In this document: one piece after another, positions 12,401 to 23,824 of the stretch | Numbering within the stretch: position 1 is the first letter of the stretch | How the letters are laid out: every line of letters begins with the position of its first letter | Notes under the pieces: generated by a model | Told to the model about the DNA's origin: nothing | Database searches by the model: none | The model's input: only the letters and a program-made list of their open reading frames with translations | Translations under genes and position numbers: made by a program | NCBI GenBank assembly: GCA_024663395.1 | Contig: JANFAH010000014.1 | Coordinates: 806,001 to 870,000, forward strand | Source of the DNA: Pisolithus tinctorius | Taxonomy: Eukaryota > Basidiomycota > Agaricomycetes > Boletales > Pisolithaceae | Direction of reading: 5' to 3' | DNA length: 64,000 nucleotides

Positions 12401-15303
12401 CTTACAGAGTGCTATTGAAAGTCATCGAGAGCGATTCCGAGATGATAACATGTTTTCAGATGAATTTCGCAACAAGAATCTTTTAACTAAAACTGTCAAC
12501 GCGATGATGGGAAGACGCGAGATATCTCATCAGCAGGTTATGAGTTACCTTGTAGGGGGGGGGGATCATTATGCAGGACATGAATTCCGTACTGTACGAT
12601 TTTATGAGTTTCTGGATATTGTTGATCAATCGAAATGTATTGATTGTGAACAATTGGATCATACAGTGTCCTTCCCCATTGTATGGTACAAATTGCATGG
12701 CACGTGCTGGCGAGGGGTCATTGACAGTGAACAGTGACACCGTCGATTATTGTTTATGGCCTACTACTGTCGCTTTCAGTGGAATGTCGTTGTGGCAATT
12801 TATTGAACGTACTCAAAAAGTGGTAAAACTTAAAAAGGGCAAGCAGCAAAATGATTGTGACGACCTACAGCGGTTGAAATTTGTCTGCCATGATGAAAGA
12901 CCATCTGTACAAGATCAACGTCCTTATACTCATCGCGAACGTGGAGTATTTAGTGATCCATCCCATCCGCAATATCATACATATGACCTCTGCATTCGAA
13001 ATCGGGCAGTAGTGCCTGTTTTGATTGGGGATGCTATACCTCATCCTGATGACTCAGAAATACATTGTGATGAATTCTGTAAAGCTATGCTCACACTCTT
13101 TAAACCGTGGCAACGACCTTGTGATCTTTTACAATCCCACCCAAACTGGTCAGCAGCTTTTGAAAGTTATCAATTCCCTGAGAGTGTATCGACGTTAATC
13201 CAGAACTTTACCGTCGAAATGGAATGTAAAGATGCACGAACGCATGAGAACATAGACCTCGCTGACCCCAAGTTTGCTCGACAACTTCCCATTCCTTCGA
13301 GTGTCGCAGAAGAAAATATTAACATTGAACATTTGCGTGAAGCACTCCTCGAAGATTCAGAGCTTAATCCAGAGTTCGATGACGCCAAAAATGAGAGGGT
13401 GTGTCACGAAGATATTCCCGAGGACGAGCGTGACATAATACAAATGTTGAAACTACATCGACAAGATAGCGTTTTTTGTAAAGAGAACGATGGGAGTCTG
13501 AGCAGTGTCCAATGTCTGCGACCAGGTCTTGATGATGAGTTAGCTGTTCATAAGAGTATTATGACTGCAGCTAAAAAGAGAAAGAGGCCTGTAAGTTCAG
13601 AGGATGATGAAGAAAGACATCAAGGGGACGGACACGAAATTGAGCAAACTGAACCGTTGATGACCATCCATTCCCTCTATGATAAAGATTGTTCCATGAC
13701 AACCGACAGCGGAACTGTAGAACCTGATGAAAGGATGAGACACGTGAAGGACGTCATAAAGGATTGGAAACTCTCTGAAAATGAAGAACAACTTCGCGCC
13801 TTTAGTATTGTATCAGATCATATGATTTCTGAAAAGAACGACCAACTGTTGATGTTCATTACTGGAATCGCTGGATCTGGGAAAAGTCATGTAATACATG
13901 CCATTGAAGATTTATTTCGGCGTACGAATCATTCACATGAACTTTCTCTAAGTGCACCAACAGGGAGCGCTGCGTCGCTTATAGGAGGGTACACCATTCA
14001 TGCGTTGACATACATGGGGAGCCGTCTTGGACAACGAAATCAAGAAGATTTGCAACATCTATGGTGAAGAATAAAATATCTTATCCTAGATGAGGTGTCG
14101 ATGGTCTCGGCTGAATTACTTACCGAAATAGCTGAACGAATCGCATCAGCCAAGGTTGATGAGCTGAAAGGAAATGACAAACCGTTTGGGGGAGTAAATA
14201 TCATTTTTGCTGGAGATATGGGACAGCTACGTCCCGTAAATGGAGCTGCTCTGTATTCTTGGAATTTAGTTCAGAATCTTGATAAACATACTTTTGAGAC
14301 TGTACGGAGTCAACGACGATTATTTGGTGCATACATTTGGCGGAATTTAAGTCATGTTGTTCAGCTACAAAAAAATGAGTGAGCACGAGATGATCCCGAA
14401 TTTGTGGAGTTGTTAAATCGCGTTCGAATTGGAAATGCATCCACACGCTCAGATGGTGGTGCATCAGACTATGAGATTTTGATGAGCCAGTTATTGTCTC
14501 GCTTGCAAGGAGAAAAGCCAGACCAATTCGAGTCTTTCTGAGATGCACCCGTGATTTTTGGAGAACGTCGTTTGCGAGATCGATACAATGACGAAAAGGC
14601 AAAACTATATGCTTGTGCGACAGGTCAACGATTCGAGTATTACAATGCAGAACATAGTTGTAAAGGTCAACCGATGAGTGGCGAAGAAAACGAGCGACTG
14701 ACACGTGTACGGTCAAAGGACTCCAAGGAAAGTTTAGGAAAGCTTCCGCTTATACCTGGAATGCCCATTCAAATAACTGAAAATTTGGCATTAGAGTATA
14801 AGATCGTTAATGGTGCCCGAGGACATCTTCGCGATGTTATATATGATGAAGTTGATGGTGCAAGAATTGCACGGTGTGCCTACGTTGAAATTCCATCCTC
14901 TGAGATCCAAATTCCTAACAAAGCAAGTCATTTCGTTCCCATCTTTCCTCAGCCATGTACTATTAGCTATCGTGGGGAAAACAACAGCCTTTTCAAAATC
15001 ACCCGTCGACAATTACCTTTGGTTCCTGCATGGGCCTTCACCGATTACAAAGTCCAAGGCGCCTCGCTGTCGAAAGTGATAGTGGATCTTGCAAGTGCGC
15101 GTGGAATCCAACATGCATATGTGATGCTCTCGCGAGCAACTTCCCTTGCCAACGTCGCCATCCTTCATTATTTCACACCACGTCGCTCTCTTGGGCATTT
15201 ACAAGAAGATCTTCGTTGTGAATTAGGTCGGTTGTCTTGTTTAGATGAAACTACTCAATTTCACTTCGAAGCTCAACGAGAGATGATCTCCTTTCTCCAA
15301 TAA
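9477..15303 (+). pseudogene. Helitron Rep/PIF1-helicase (RepHel), broken by TGA codons and a frameshift
   Basis: Rolling-circle transposase-helicase. Order of parts: a DUF6570-like Cys-rich region (VCAVCAQLCFDCKL near 10110; MCDRCRR near 10300); a Rep domain with the HUH motif (GRGTLHCHMLVW, about 11790); the catalytic tyrosine region (ALTYYISDYIAK, about 12340); then a PIF1 helicase with Walker A (GIAGSGKSH, about 13870), Walker B (LILDEVSMV, about 14090) and the late motif AWAFTDYKVQGAS (about 15030). The frame is stopped by TGA at 10503, 14065, 14380 and 14539, each of which fits a former CGA. The reading frame also changes by one between about 12700 and 12740. Without these lesions it would be one protein of about 1940 residues. 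No endonuclease domain follows the helicase. It is probably not autonomous now. Confidence 0.9.
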
Positions 15304-15566
15304 CATGTAATTGCTAGCACTATGGTGACGTCCATTTACTTTCCATTTGTTCTCATTTTCTATTTCATTAGTTGTCATTCTAGATCAATCTTCAAAGGTC
15401 CAATACAATTGTGAATTACAGATTTCGCTATAATTTCCAACTGCACTTCCATGCAGTATTGCAATTTGATGCTTTGACACCCTTCGAAGCTGACGTCATT
15501 GGCATGTCTTGTATTTCCTCTTTTTTTCCATTTTTCTGACTTACTTTAAGGCGTCTATCCAGAACG

Positions 15567-16464
15567 GTGGGAAAATTAGACCATCCATCTGATTGCTTCT
15601 TAATGGCTTTCATTCGATCCGTCGCCGACGAAGTTGCCAGTGATTTGTGGCCAGAAGAAAATCGTCACGCAATTCAACTCCGTGTTAACGGACGAAAACT
15701 TGCGGGGTGGGAACGTTTTCCAACTTCTTTGGAAGACATAGCCACGTGGGCGAGTCTCATCAAGGATGACAATAATACAAACGAAAATCGCAACAAAATT
15801 CTTGTTTACAAATCCTCGCCTCTCTTCACTCCTGGCGCATTCTATCCAGTGTCTGTTCATTTGTATGGCTTCTTACAGTCATTCCAAATCGGAACTCATG
15901 GGAACTGGCAACGGTAAGAAGTCTTTTCATTGCTGTTATCATTGTCAACTGAATTCTTTTCAGAGACTCAATCATGGCAACGGCCAGGCAACAGAAAAAT
16001 TAGTGTTGTCATGTGGTGGAAACGCTTATGACGCTGCGTGGAAAAACCAGCTTGATTCCCTGAATCTTGCTGGTACGTTTGCAAGCAAAAGCCTTCAAAT
16101 GCCCCTTCATCGTCGCTACAACTCGAAGCGCCTATTTTTACAGCGAAGAATCTTTACCGGTGATGGTGCTTCTTCGACAACGTTGGAAGCACCGTCCAGA
16201 GCTGCCATCGATCAAGCTTCACATGTAAACAATCTCCAAAGTATGAACGACGATTGCAGTTTATTTGATATGGATCTTCGTGGAATCATTTCGCCCTTAC
16301 GTGAAGATTCTCTCAATCATGGCGACTTCGTTGAAGTAGATGTCGAATTCGACCTCGTAATCACACATGATAACATCTGACAAACTACTCTGAAAGCCTA
16401 TCTCACCTTCAAGGACGTAGTTCGTTTATTACCAGCATCAGACCCCTCGGTAAGGCAAATGTAG
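15567..16464 (+). pseudogene. Helitron accessory protein 1, unknown family
   Basis: Plus-strand gene following the helicase by about 260 bp, unrecognised. The start is 15567 or, more likely, the internal ATG at 15603 (MAFIRSV). One intron, 15914-15965, joins THGNWQR to LNHGNGQATEK if the AG at 15964-15965 is used. The second exon contains KLVLSCGGNAYDAAWKNQL and an acidic C-terminus (HGDFVEVDVEFDLVITHD). A TGA at 16378 interrupts it, but the same frame continues for 27 more sensible codons to TAG at 16462, and CGA would restore it. The ending resembles that of the gene at 17170 (a run of alternating hydrophobic and acidic residues), so the two may be distant relatives. No function can be given. 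Confidence 0.6.
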
Positions 16465-17122
16465 ATCTAGGTATGCATTTTGCATTGACACATAATCAGG
16501 TGTCTGTTGGTGTCAAACGTAAGGTAACCGTGGAGGAGCATCAATCCTCCACATTAATCAAATGCATGCGGACTGGATTGACAGCACAAAATATAGGTCC
16601 CAGTTCATCAACTCGTAAACCGCAATCGACCCTAGAAACGTATGTTGGATAAGTTTTCGGTAGCAAGATCTTGTGATTGATTCACATATACAGTGATGAA
16701 CGGTCAACCAGAAAATGATGTCTTTCATTTCATTCAATGCCTGTCGTCCCCAACGTTGAAAGCTTGTCATTTAAATGAGTATATCTTTGATGATGGCACA
16801 TTTTCCCATTCGAATTCTTGAAAACTTGTCGCATACGTTCTGTCATCATTCATGCATCGAAAGCTCTGCCTTGTAATATCAACATTGTCAGATCATCCCA
16901 AGTGAAGCGCAAACAATTTCATTTTTAACTGCAGTGTACGTGCTACGAACATCTGCTTTCCAGTACCACCAACAATCTCCCCCCCAAAGAAAGAGGAAGA
17001 AAGGATGACAACATCACTACGTCAACATTTGCAAACTTCATCATCAAGAATGTTTCTGTGAGTAGATCATTACCCAAACTACGCGTCATACATCCTGGCC
17101 CATTTTCCAATTTTCCCAAAAA
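16465..17122. other. non-coding spacer between Helitron accessory genes
   Basis: AT-rich. No frame of coding character was seen on either strand. It probably holds the 3' flank of the first accessory gene and the upstream region of the second. Confidence 0.4.
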
Positions 17123-17130
17123 TATATAAA
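17123..17130 (+). promoter_or_regulatory. TATA box upstream of accessory gene 2
   Basis: TATATAAA lies 40 bp before the ATG at 17170, and a purine-pyrimidine initiator-like stretch follows. The spacing suits a short 5' leader. Confidence 0.45.
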
Positions 17131-17169
17131 GTGCACTGCCAAGCTTTCGATTGTAGCTCGACCCGCGAA

Positions 17170-18329
17170 ATGCCTCCTAAACGCGAAAACGCTGAACAAG
17201 GGGAAGTGATGTCTCCTTCCAAACGTTCTCGGTACGAATCTTACAGTTTAATGAATGTTTCAATTCTAACGAACAACACAACTACGAAAAAAAAGGATTG
17301 AAGACTCTTCTCCATCATCTCAGGCCACCAAAACCGCTTCGAATGCTCCTGAGAATAACTTGCAAACATTGCAGGTGTCATCTTCCACTGCAGAAACTCA
17401 TTCTTCCAAAGACAAGAAGGACAAGTGTTCGGGGCCTCCCCCCTTAACAGTAAAAAGCGTTATCAGAGGACCACCTTCAGCTATCATTGACGATCACGAG
17501 ATCCTGGGATATCCAACAACACTCAAAAGGTGAGTTAAAGTCATACCCTACTCTAATTTTTCTCTCATGGTTAACTTCGCAGTCATATTGAAAAGTTGAT
17601 TTCGTTCGAAAATCCTCGTTCCAACATCTACTCGCTCGCGGCATTACTTCCCACGGCTTCTTGGGGTCGAAACGACCCCTACACAGACCGAAGCAAGATG
17701 CTGTGCGACCCCGTCTCCAATGAACCTTTATTAATATGGATGGTTGGGCATGTTTCTGCAACCTGGTTTCTAAGAAATGGACAACCTGACCGACAATGCT
17801 CCATGACAATCGTCCTGCTTTCAAAAAACCTGTGTTGCCAAGCTCATCAATTACTTTCAGGATTCTCTCATCCTCCCCTTGGTCGGTTCCAATTTAAAGT
17901 ACCACACTTAGATCAATTTTTTCATTGACCAATTTTCAAAGCATCTGCTGACGCACCTTCTTGTGTGGTACGTGCTTCCCGTTGGCAAAGTTCTAAGCAC
18001 GGCGAAACGGTACGTACGTGACATGTTCATGATCCTCCGGACTAACAAAGCGTACGTTGCAGACTTCTTTATTTTCATCCATTTACGATGCCTGCGAAGT
18101 GTTTCACGCCAAAAGCGAAATGGAACTTTATCCAGCTACGGAATTAAAGAAAAAAGATTTGGTATTGCTAGAAGTTAAACTGATATGATATTTCGTGAAA
18201 GATGACAATGGTTGCTACTCTCATCATCGCGCGCAATTTGAATTACAATCTGTATCCATTCTTCGCTCTGCCGATGGATACGATTCCGATGATTCTTCTA
18301 GCCATGACGTCAGAGACCTACGTATCTAG
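17170..18329 (+). pseudogene. Helitron accessory protein 2, unknown family, spliced
   Basis: ATG at 17170 begins MPPKRENAEQGEVMSPSKR, a basic, low-complexity N-terminus. Intron 1 (about 17232-17297) joins SKRSR to IEDSSP. Intron 2 (about 17531-17581) joins TTLK to SHIEKL. The middle exon has PTASWGRNDPYTDRSKM and reads to 17926. A further segment (KASADAPSCVVRASRW, about 17940) is followed by an intron ending at 18060 and an exon with TSLFSSIYDACEVFHAKSE and LKKKDLVLLEVKL. A TGA at 18186 interrupts it, but the frame continues for 46 codons to TAG at 18327, ending with a Ser/Asp-rich tail. CGA would restore it. How 17926 connects to 17940 is unclear. I do not recognise the family. Being next to the helicase in the same orientation suggests it travels with the Helitron. 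Confidence 0.55.
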
Positions 18330-18642
18330 TTTACCTTTCCCCTCAAGCCCCCCCCCAAAAAAGCCTTGTTAATACATAGTAATGATTTACACTCTCTCGC
18401 AATGCAAGCCGTAAAACAGAATAAGTTCAGTTTAATGTTCGCTTTCTTCTCTACTACATAATGCACAAAAAGTTAGTATAAGGAATGACAATCCGAGAAT
18501 ATCCAACGACAGATGATATGAATTAAAACCGAAAGAAAGACGAAGAGAAAACGTACATTTCATGAATGTAAGGGACGATAATACGGTTCCTCTTTCCACA
18601 CATTTTTCCCCCTAGTTTCCAAGACACCATCTTCACATTCTG

Positions 18643-19440
18643 TCATCGTTGCTCTGCGCATGGAAACCCAAGCTCTTTCCCATCAACATTCAACCATATA
18701 CAATGTGAGTCGCGCGTGTGTCGAACTGATCTGAGGCAAACTTGATCATTACCATCGGAACAACAGCACCTCATGTACGAGATCCCCCTTTGACGGTACT
18801 TCTGAAATTGATTGCAGGCGAAATCATTAGGTTGATTGACGTCGTTAACGTGACGAGGATTAATGAGTGCCATTCGCCGCAGAGTGAGAGAAGGATATGC
18901 GCAGAACATATTGCCTAACGTTATAAAATTCATCGTAATGGTGTGACAAGCTTCAAAGATGGGTGAGATGGGGCTTGCCGTACATGCAACCACCAACGTG
19001 AGTACAGTGTGCGAATTGTGGAACGTTTCGATAGCTTGAATATGTGATGTTGTAGACGGAGAGTTCCTACGATCGTCCCGTGCAATTTGACGAAAACCAG
19101 CCTCCATTATGTCAGCTCGGAAAGAGTTCCCTTCATTACAGCCCACGAAGAGATCAAGAGTTTGCAGTGACCAGTCTTCACAGCATTCACCAAACAACAG
19201 ACGTAAGGCTACAGAACCGCCAATGATTGCGTTGTGGGCCACGAACGACCAATAAAAGGGATCCGGACAGTGAAACACCCCGCTAATTATGGAGTAGAGA
19301 CGGATTCACAAAGAGCTTTCAATCATGGCCTTCATATAAGGTAACACTTTCATCAATTTTAACCAGTCGTCCACATCCATGAAGTCTATAATAGCATATA
19401 GAACTTCTGCGGGAAGAAACGACGTCGACAACAGTGTCAT
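18643..19440 (-). pseudogene. F-box + nucleotidyltransferase-like protein, degenerate copy
   Basis: Read from ATG at 19438-19440. The N-terminus is F-box-like (FLPAEVLYAIIDFMDVDDW). After about 44 codons a TGA (19306-19308) interrupts; CGA would restore the frame, which then runs to 18643. The second part shows the fold seen in the neighbouring gene at 20438: AIIGGSVALRLLFG, then the stretch where DLD is expected reads TLDLFV, and the third acidic position reads LTLVVACTASPISPI. Two of the three metal-binding Asp positions therefore appear lost. The C-terminus has the CRSVRHTRDSHCIW-type Cys/His region that parallels the neighbour. It is divergently oriented to its relative about 1 kb away. 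Function unknown. Confidence 0.6.
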
Positions 19441-20437
19441 CTACATGATAAGTCAGTAATAGCAGCAAGGAATAACCGTTTCATTTCAACCGACCTCCAT
19501 TACAGGAAGAGAAACACGACAGTGTTTATCAGCAGTTACACTACAGAAACGTTAGCACATCCCCCGATTCTTCATCATGTCATCATCTGTTGACTTATCC
19601 TTACCTTACAGCAAATGCTGACGTCGTTGCTTTACAGCCATTAACCGCTGACCAAGACCTGAAAGCAAATTCACGACTCTACCACAAAACGGAGTTTTCA
19701 AATAGCTAAGACCTTTTTTGCAATGACTCCTGCACAACGCTAAAACCTACCATCCAAAGAAAATTGATCTACTTTTCTTACCTCGTGCCGCAAACCAATA
19801 TGCTGTGCAACACACCCCAATTCTATTCAGTCTCTGCTATTCTTGTTCGAAACCAATGAGAATCGGGCCCATGCCAGGTCACCATTCAATATCATTTCTC
19901 GGGCTATATCTCGCTTTGCGGTATAGCTAACTATTTTCCCGATTCTTCCAACATGGTCCAAGAATCCATCGTTGTACAAAACCATCGAATTGTAATATTC
20001 TTCGAACGCAACCAGCACGCCATAAATCGCTTTCGTGCAACCTATCTATTCGTCATGGTAGATTCCGACAACATCCCTCTAAATCTTCATGCCGAACATG
20101 ACGTCCTCCTCGCTGCTCTGGCCCTCCAACAGTAAGCATCTTCCTTCGTCACGTTCACAATACCTCCTAATACCCTTCCACAAGACTTGATCTTCTCTTC
20201 CATTAAAACTCATAATGTTTTCTACATATTCTTTGAGCAACGTTATCCTCAACCAGCGTTGTCATATCTTCTGGCTACTTTACTATCGCTCGCGCTCACA
20301 TGTACAACCACCGTCGTATTTCAAATCCATGCCTACCCATTCTTACCTAATGTCTGATCTATTGATTTCCAATCCATGAAAATCGAGACCCAACATCTCC
20401 AACACCCTATTTCAAAAGACATCAGCACACCATCAGC
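19441..20437. other. divergent intergenic region between the two F-box/NTase-like genes
   Basis: About 1 kb separating two head-to-head related genes. A 60-codon plus-strand frame (19953-20135, starting MVQESIVVQNHR) ends next to a GTAAGC that could be a splice donor, so it may be a small gene or a 5' exon. I cannot link it to a downstream exon. Nothing else is coding-like. Confidence 0.3.
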
Positions 20438-21376
20438 ATGCTCAGATGCAGATTTCCCATCAACGCTATCATGATGATGAGCCTCTGCATCGAACAACAA
20501 CCCTCCCGCCTCCCTCTGGAAACATGGCATCAAATCCTATCATTTTTAAACATCGCGACCATCCATAATCTCATGCTGAGCTGCAAAACTCACTACGAAA
20601 AGGGGAGACGTTACCTACAATACCATAGGCTACTACTTGCGCAGAACTTCTTTGAAAATCCCCAAGATTTATACGACCTGCTTCGCCTCGGTCAAGCGAT
20701 CATTTCAGGATCCACTGCACTTCACTTTCTCCTAGCACAAAAAGAAGTCACATGGTCACCACATGACCTCGATGTCTACACCATCCCAAAAAACATTGAA
20801 TTCCTTCTGACAGAAGTAAAGTTACGAGGGTATCAAATCATCAGCGTCAAAACAGGCAATGACGTTCGATACTACAATTCCCATATTGCATCAATCTTCA
20901 CCCTCGTTCGTAACCGTCGCAAGATCGACATCATGGTTTCCGCTTCTCCCACCCCCATTTCACCTATCTTTCAATATCATAGTACGGTACTCATGAACTT
21001 CATCACTCATGACACTGTCTTCTGTGCGTACCCACACCTTACTTTTCAACGACAATCACTCGTGAATCCCTTCGTGATCTTCGCTCAAGCTTTAAAACAT
21101 TCAATGATGGAAGCTCTGGTCAAATATCATGATCGAGGAATCAAATACTTAAAGTGCAGCAAGGATCACAAACACCTGCCCTGTCATAAAAATGACTTTC
21201 ACAGCATCCATGATCCTGACTGCATGTGGATGCAACTCTTTCCTTCTCCTCCCTCTATCTCATCAAGAGAACATCGCAAAACAGAAATCGCCGTAACCAA
21301 CTTAGAATGGTCTCTCGGAGGATATGTATGCCACAAAACGCCCCCATTTGTCCCGTCCAGCATTCGCATTTCATAG
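20438..21376 (+). CDS. F-box + nucleotidyltransferase-fold protein, intact copy
   Basis: Single open frame of up to 312 residues. The start may be one of the ATG codons at 20471-20477 rather than 20438. The F-box-like N-terminus is PSRLPLETWHQILSFLNI. The rest looks like a nucleotidyltransferase fold of a kind common in Agaricomycete genomes: GS motif in AIISGSTALHFLL, the paired acids in SPHDLDVYT, and a third acid in NRRKIDIMVS, followed by PTPISPIFQY. The C-terminus is Cys/His-rich (LKCSKDHKHLPCHKND, DPDCMWMQ). Unlike the copy at 18643-19440, all three acidic positions are present. Substrate and role are unknown. Position inside the candidate Helitron suggests captured cargo. No premature stop. 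Confidence 0.65.
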   Translation: MLRCRFPINAIMMMSLCIEQQPSRLPLETWHQILSFLNIATIHNLMLSCKTHYEKGRRYLQYHRLLLAQNFFENPQDLYDLLRLGQAIISGSTALHFLLAQKEVTWSPHDLDVYTIPKNIEFLLTEVKLRGYQIISVKTGNDVRYYNSHIASIFTLVRNRRKIDIMVSASPTPISPIFQYHSTVLMNFITHDTVFCAYPHLTFQRQSLVNPFVIFAQALKHSMMEALVKYHDRGIKYLKCSKDHKHLPCHKNDFHSIHDPDCMWMQLFPSPPSISSREHRKTEIAVTNLEWSLGGYVCHKTPPFVPSSIRIS

Positions 21377-21599
21377 TAAGTCTTCCCTACAATCAACATC
21401 ACTTCTGTAACCTAACTTTTTGCTAAGATCCATTGAAATACGTATCATCCCAAATTCGTAATCCAAATTTTCTTTGTACTTTGTACTGCTTTGTAATATC
21501 TACACGTAAACATTTTTTTTCACCTCACCCACCACCACCCTCGCTAACATAATCCGCATCCTGGATTGCCCGGAGGGCCGGTGTATACTAATATGCTAG

Positions 21600-22217
21600 T
21601 AGTGTTTGGACCAAACAACTTGAGGCATGCTGTGGTACACGGCTAAGTGGCGGGGGGGTCAAATTTAGGTCAAGAGGGGTGTATATTCGTGTGAGGTAGT
21701 GTATTACGCCTCGTTTAGCATTTTCGTCAAATACTTTATAGACCAAGTAAATAACAGCAATGGGTCCCATTGTACGGACCGAGGGGAGCCCTCAAAAGGA
21801 ATGATGTATGCACGTCACACTTAACGTTGCTGCAGCGTGAGACCAGAGGTAAACTTGAGGTTCAGGCTGTAGTCCATTATAACACTGTAAGAATGTAGTG
21901 TCTACTGTTACGAATTACACTCAAATACTGACAAGGTTTATATAATTGGAGGGTCCAATGTAGTACTTTATTAGCATAATATCTATAGCCATTGAATAGA
22001 GAACATGCAAATAAATGATGAATAGCCTACATGGGTTCATTGTATTGTTATTGAGAATCATACCTTGCAAATGACAACTTGCTATGGCTTGGGTTGCACA
22101 TATATAATGTATAAGTCTCAAGAAATGCATATCATTAATCAATGTTCAATGATGATATTATGATACAAAGCTTGCCAAGCTATGTAGGGTATCTAATTGA
22201 CTGGCATTGACCCCACC
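21600..22217. other. no gene seen
   Basis: AT-rich stretch between the candidate Helitron end and the CpG-poor minus-strand repeat genes. No frame above 75 codons with coding character. Confidence 0.4.
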
Positions 22218-23536
22218 TTAAGCGCATGCCATGGTGCCCTGGAGAACCTTGTGCCATTCAATCATAACATGTTCAAATGGAGGGGCGAGAATGTCATCCT
22301 CAGCAGGGAACTGCAGCAGATCTGACTTCAAAGCATTGTGGTAACACCTGTTGGGACATTTGAGTTGCAAGTGACAGGACTGGGGGGAAAAAGGTGCAAA
22401 CATGTTTATGAATCTTTGACATTCTGCTGGTGTACCTTCATTATGAGCTTCCTTTATGATCTCTTGCATGAGACAGTCAACATATTTCCAGAAGTTGGTC
22501 ATGTTCCAGGTGTGCTCAGTGTCCAGTTGTTCTTCATCATTTGTGCCCTCATCACCTACAGCTTCCCTCACTGCCTTGGATTCTTCAATGACCATTTGAA
22601 AGTTGATGAAGCAGGAGTGCTGGGGAACATTGCAGGTCAGTATATGTATGCTCAAAAGGGGGGGGACATGTACCAGAAAAGTGAACCTCACCCAATGGGC
22701 TTTGGTGATTTCAGGACCTGGGCCCATCAGCAACCTTGCAAGAACTGAGATATTTGCTTTGTTTGTAATGCTATTAGAGATCTAGCACACATGCACAGTC
22801 AGTGTAAAGAATTGTTCTGGTTGGATCTAGACCTGACCTTTTGCTTCATGATGCTCCACTGCATTGTCAAATTCTCCTTGATGAAGACACCAATCTTGTT
22901 GGAAAGTTCTGCATTCTGGAAAGCTGATGATGGTAAATTGAAAATTGATGGATGGTGCTTGGCACAAGCCTGCTCCTCAAATTGGTGATGTGGGATAGAT
23001 ACAAATAAAAACTTATGAAGACCTGGTCTGCCAAACCACTGACATAAGCTGTTAGGTTTGGAGCAGTGAGACAAATTTGCAGGTGGTCTTTCATGACAGA
23101 CTCATAGTCTTGAGATCCAATGTATTCATGCACCTTCACCTGCTGTTGTGCCTCAGAGGAGGCAATCAACATACCCATGAGGCTGATCATCATGAACTTT
23201 GGATCTTCAAGCTGTATGGCAGTTAACAATGACTTTTCAAGACTGCTGAGAGTTGTAACATACCTCTGAAAACATTGCCAGGGATCCTTCAGGCAAACCC
23301 TTGTCTTTACAGACCTGATCTGCAAAGAGGTGATGGCATTTCACTTCCTCTTGGTCTTCTGCAGAGTCAGAATGCAGACACCTACCAACTGATGAGGAGA
23401 GAGATTGGGAGTGTTCATCATCCAGATCATCCCAGGATGTGATGGGACAGAAGCCAGTGTCAGAGGACTTGCCAGTGGCTTGACTTTGAGAGTTTGCTTC
23501 ATTTTGTTGCTGGCTCAAATTTCCCTCTGAGAGCAT
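22218..23536 (-). pseudogene. conserved Agaricomycete hypothetical gene, CpG-depleted copy
   Basis: Minus-strand exons of a spliced gene. An acidic Ser-rich N-terminus (SWDDLDDEHSQSL, about 23430) precedes FADQVCKDKGLPEGSL. An intron leads to SLEKSLLTAIQLEDPKFM and QICLTAPNLTAYVSGLADQ (about 23060). A further intron leads to NAELSNKIGVFIKENLT (about 22890), then ITKAHWVRFTFL (about 22690) and NFWKYVDCLMQEIIKEAH (about 22460). I recall this order of motifs from uncharacterised proteins that are abundant in mushroom genomes, but can give no function. The DNA is strikingly poor in CG and rich in TG/CA, as in old methylated repeats. The splice pattern is only partly clear, and the gene is probably dead. 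Confidence 0.5.
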
Positions 23537-23824
23537 TCAATACTGTGAAAGCAAGCTTGGTTGTGTGCACATGGTGGTGACAGGAAGTGGTGGTGCAAGT
23601 CAAGGCTTGCCACAGTGTTGAAAATTTGAGTACACACACTGCACCAAGTTGTCACATCACATGCACAGATGGAGAGATGAATATACATTACAAATTTATG
23701 GGAACTACAAACTTATCCCCCTTCATTTAAATTAAAGCTATGTAAAAAATGTGCTGGGATACCACCTGTTGCAGAAGATCTACTATGAGTTGAAGTCCCC
23801 TGCTGGGCAGCTGAGGACCTAGGA

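Larger units (their letters stand above)
9429..21599 (+). mobile_element. Helitron region with cargo genes (ends tentative)
   Basis: Built around a Rep/PIF1 helicase gene at 9477-15303. Helitrons start with TC after A and end CTRR before T. The left candidate is A|TC at 9428-9430, right after the PIF element. The right candidate is CTAG|T at 21596-21600, preceded 17 bp upstream by a small GCCC-GGA-GGGC hairpin (21568-21578). The stem is short, so the right end is only a candidate; an alternative CTAG|T at 18326-18329 would exclude the F-box genes. If the larger limits hold, the element carries five genes in 12.2 kb. Confidence 0.45.

Noticed and set aside
12551..12565. Helitron frameshift at the ten-G run
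   Set aside because: The original frame still reads sensible family sequence (SYLVGGGDHYAGHEF) across the run; the true shift is near 12700-12740.
9477..15303. TGA recoded as Arg or Sec instead of a lesion
   Set aside because: The intact GH5 gene and Gypsy-1 pol both end with TGA at the expected protein end, and no tRNA or recoding signal was seen.
22338..22748. Plus-strand 136-codon gene
   Set aside because: Overlaps the minus-strand exon with recognisable family motifs; no supporting motif on the plus strand.
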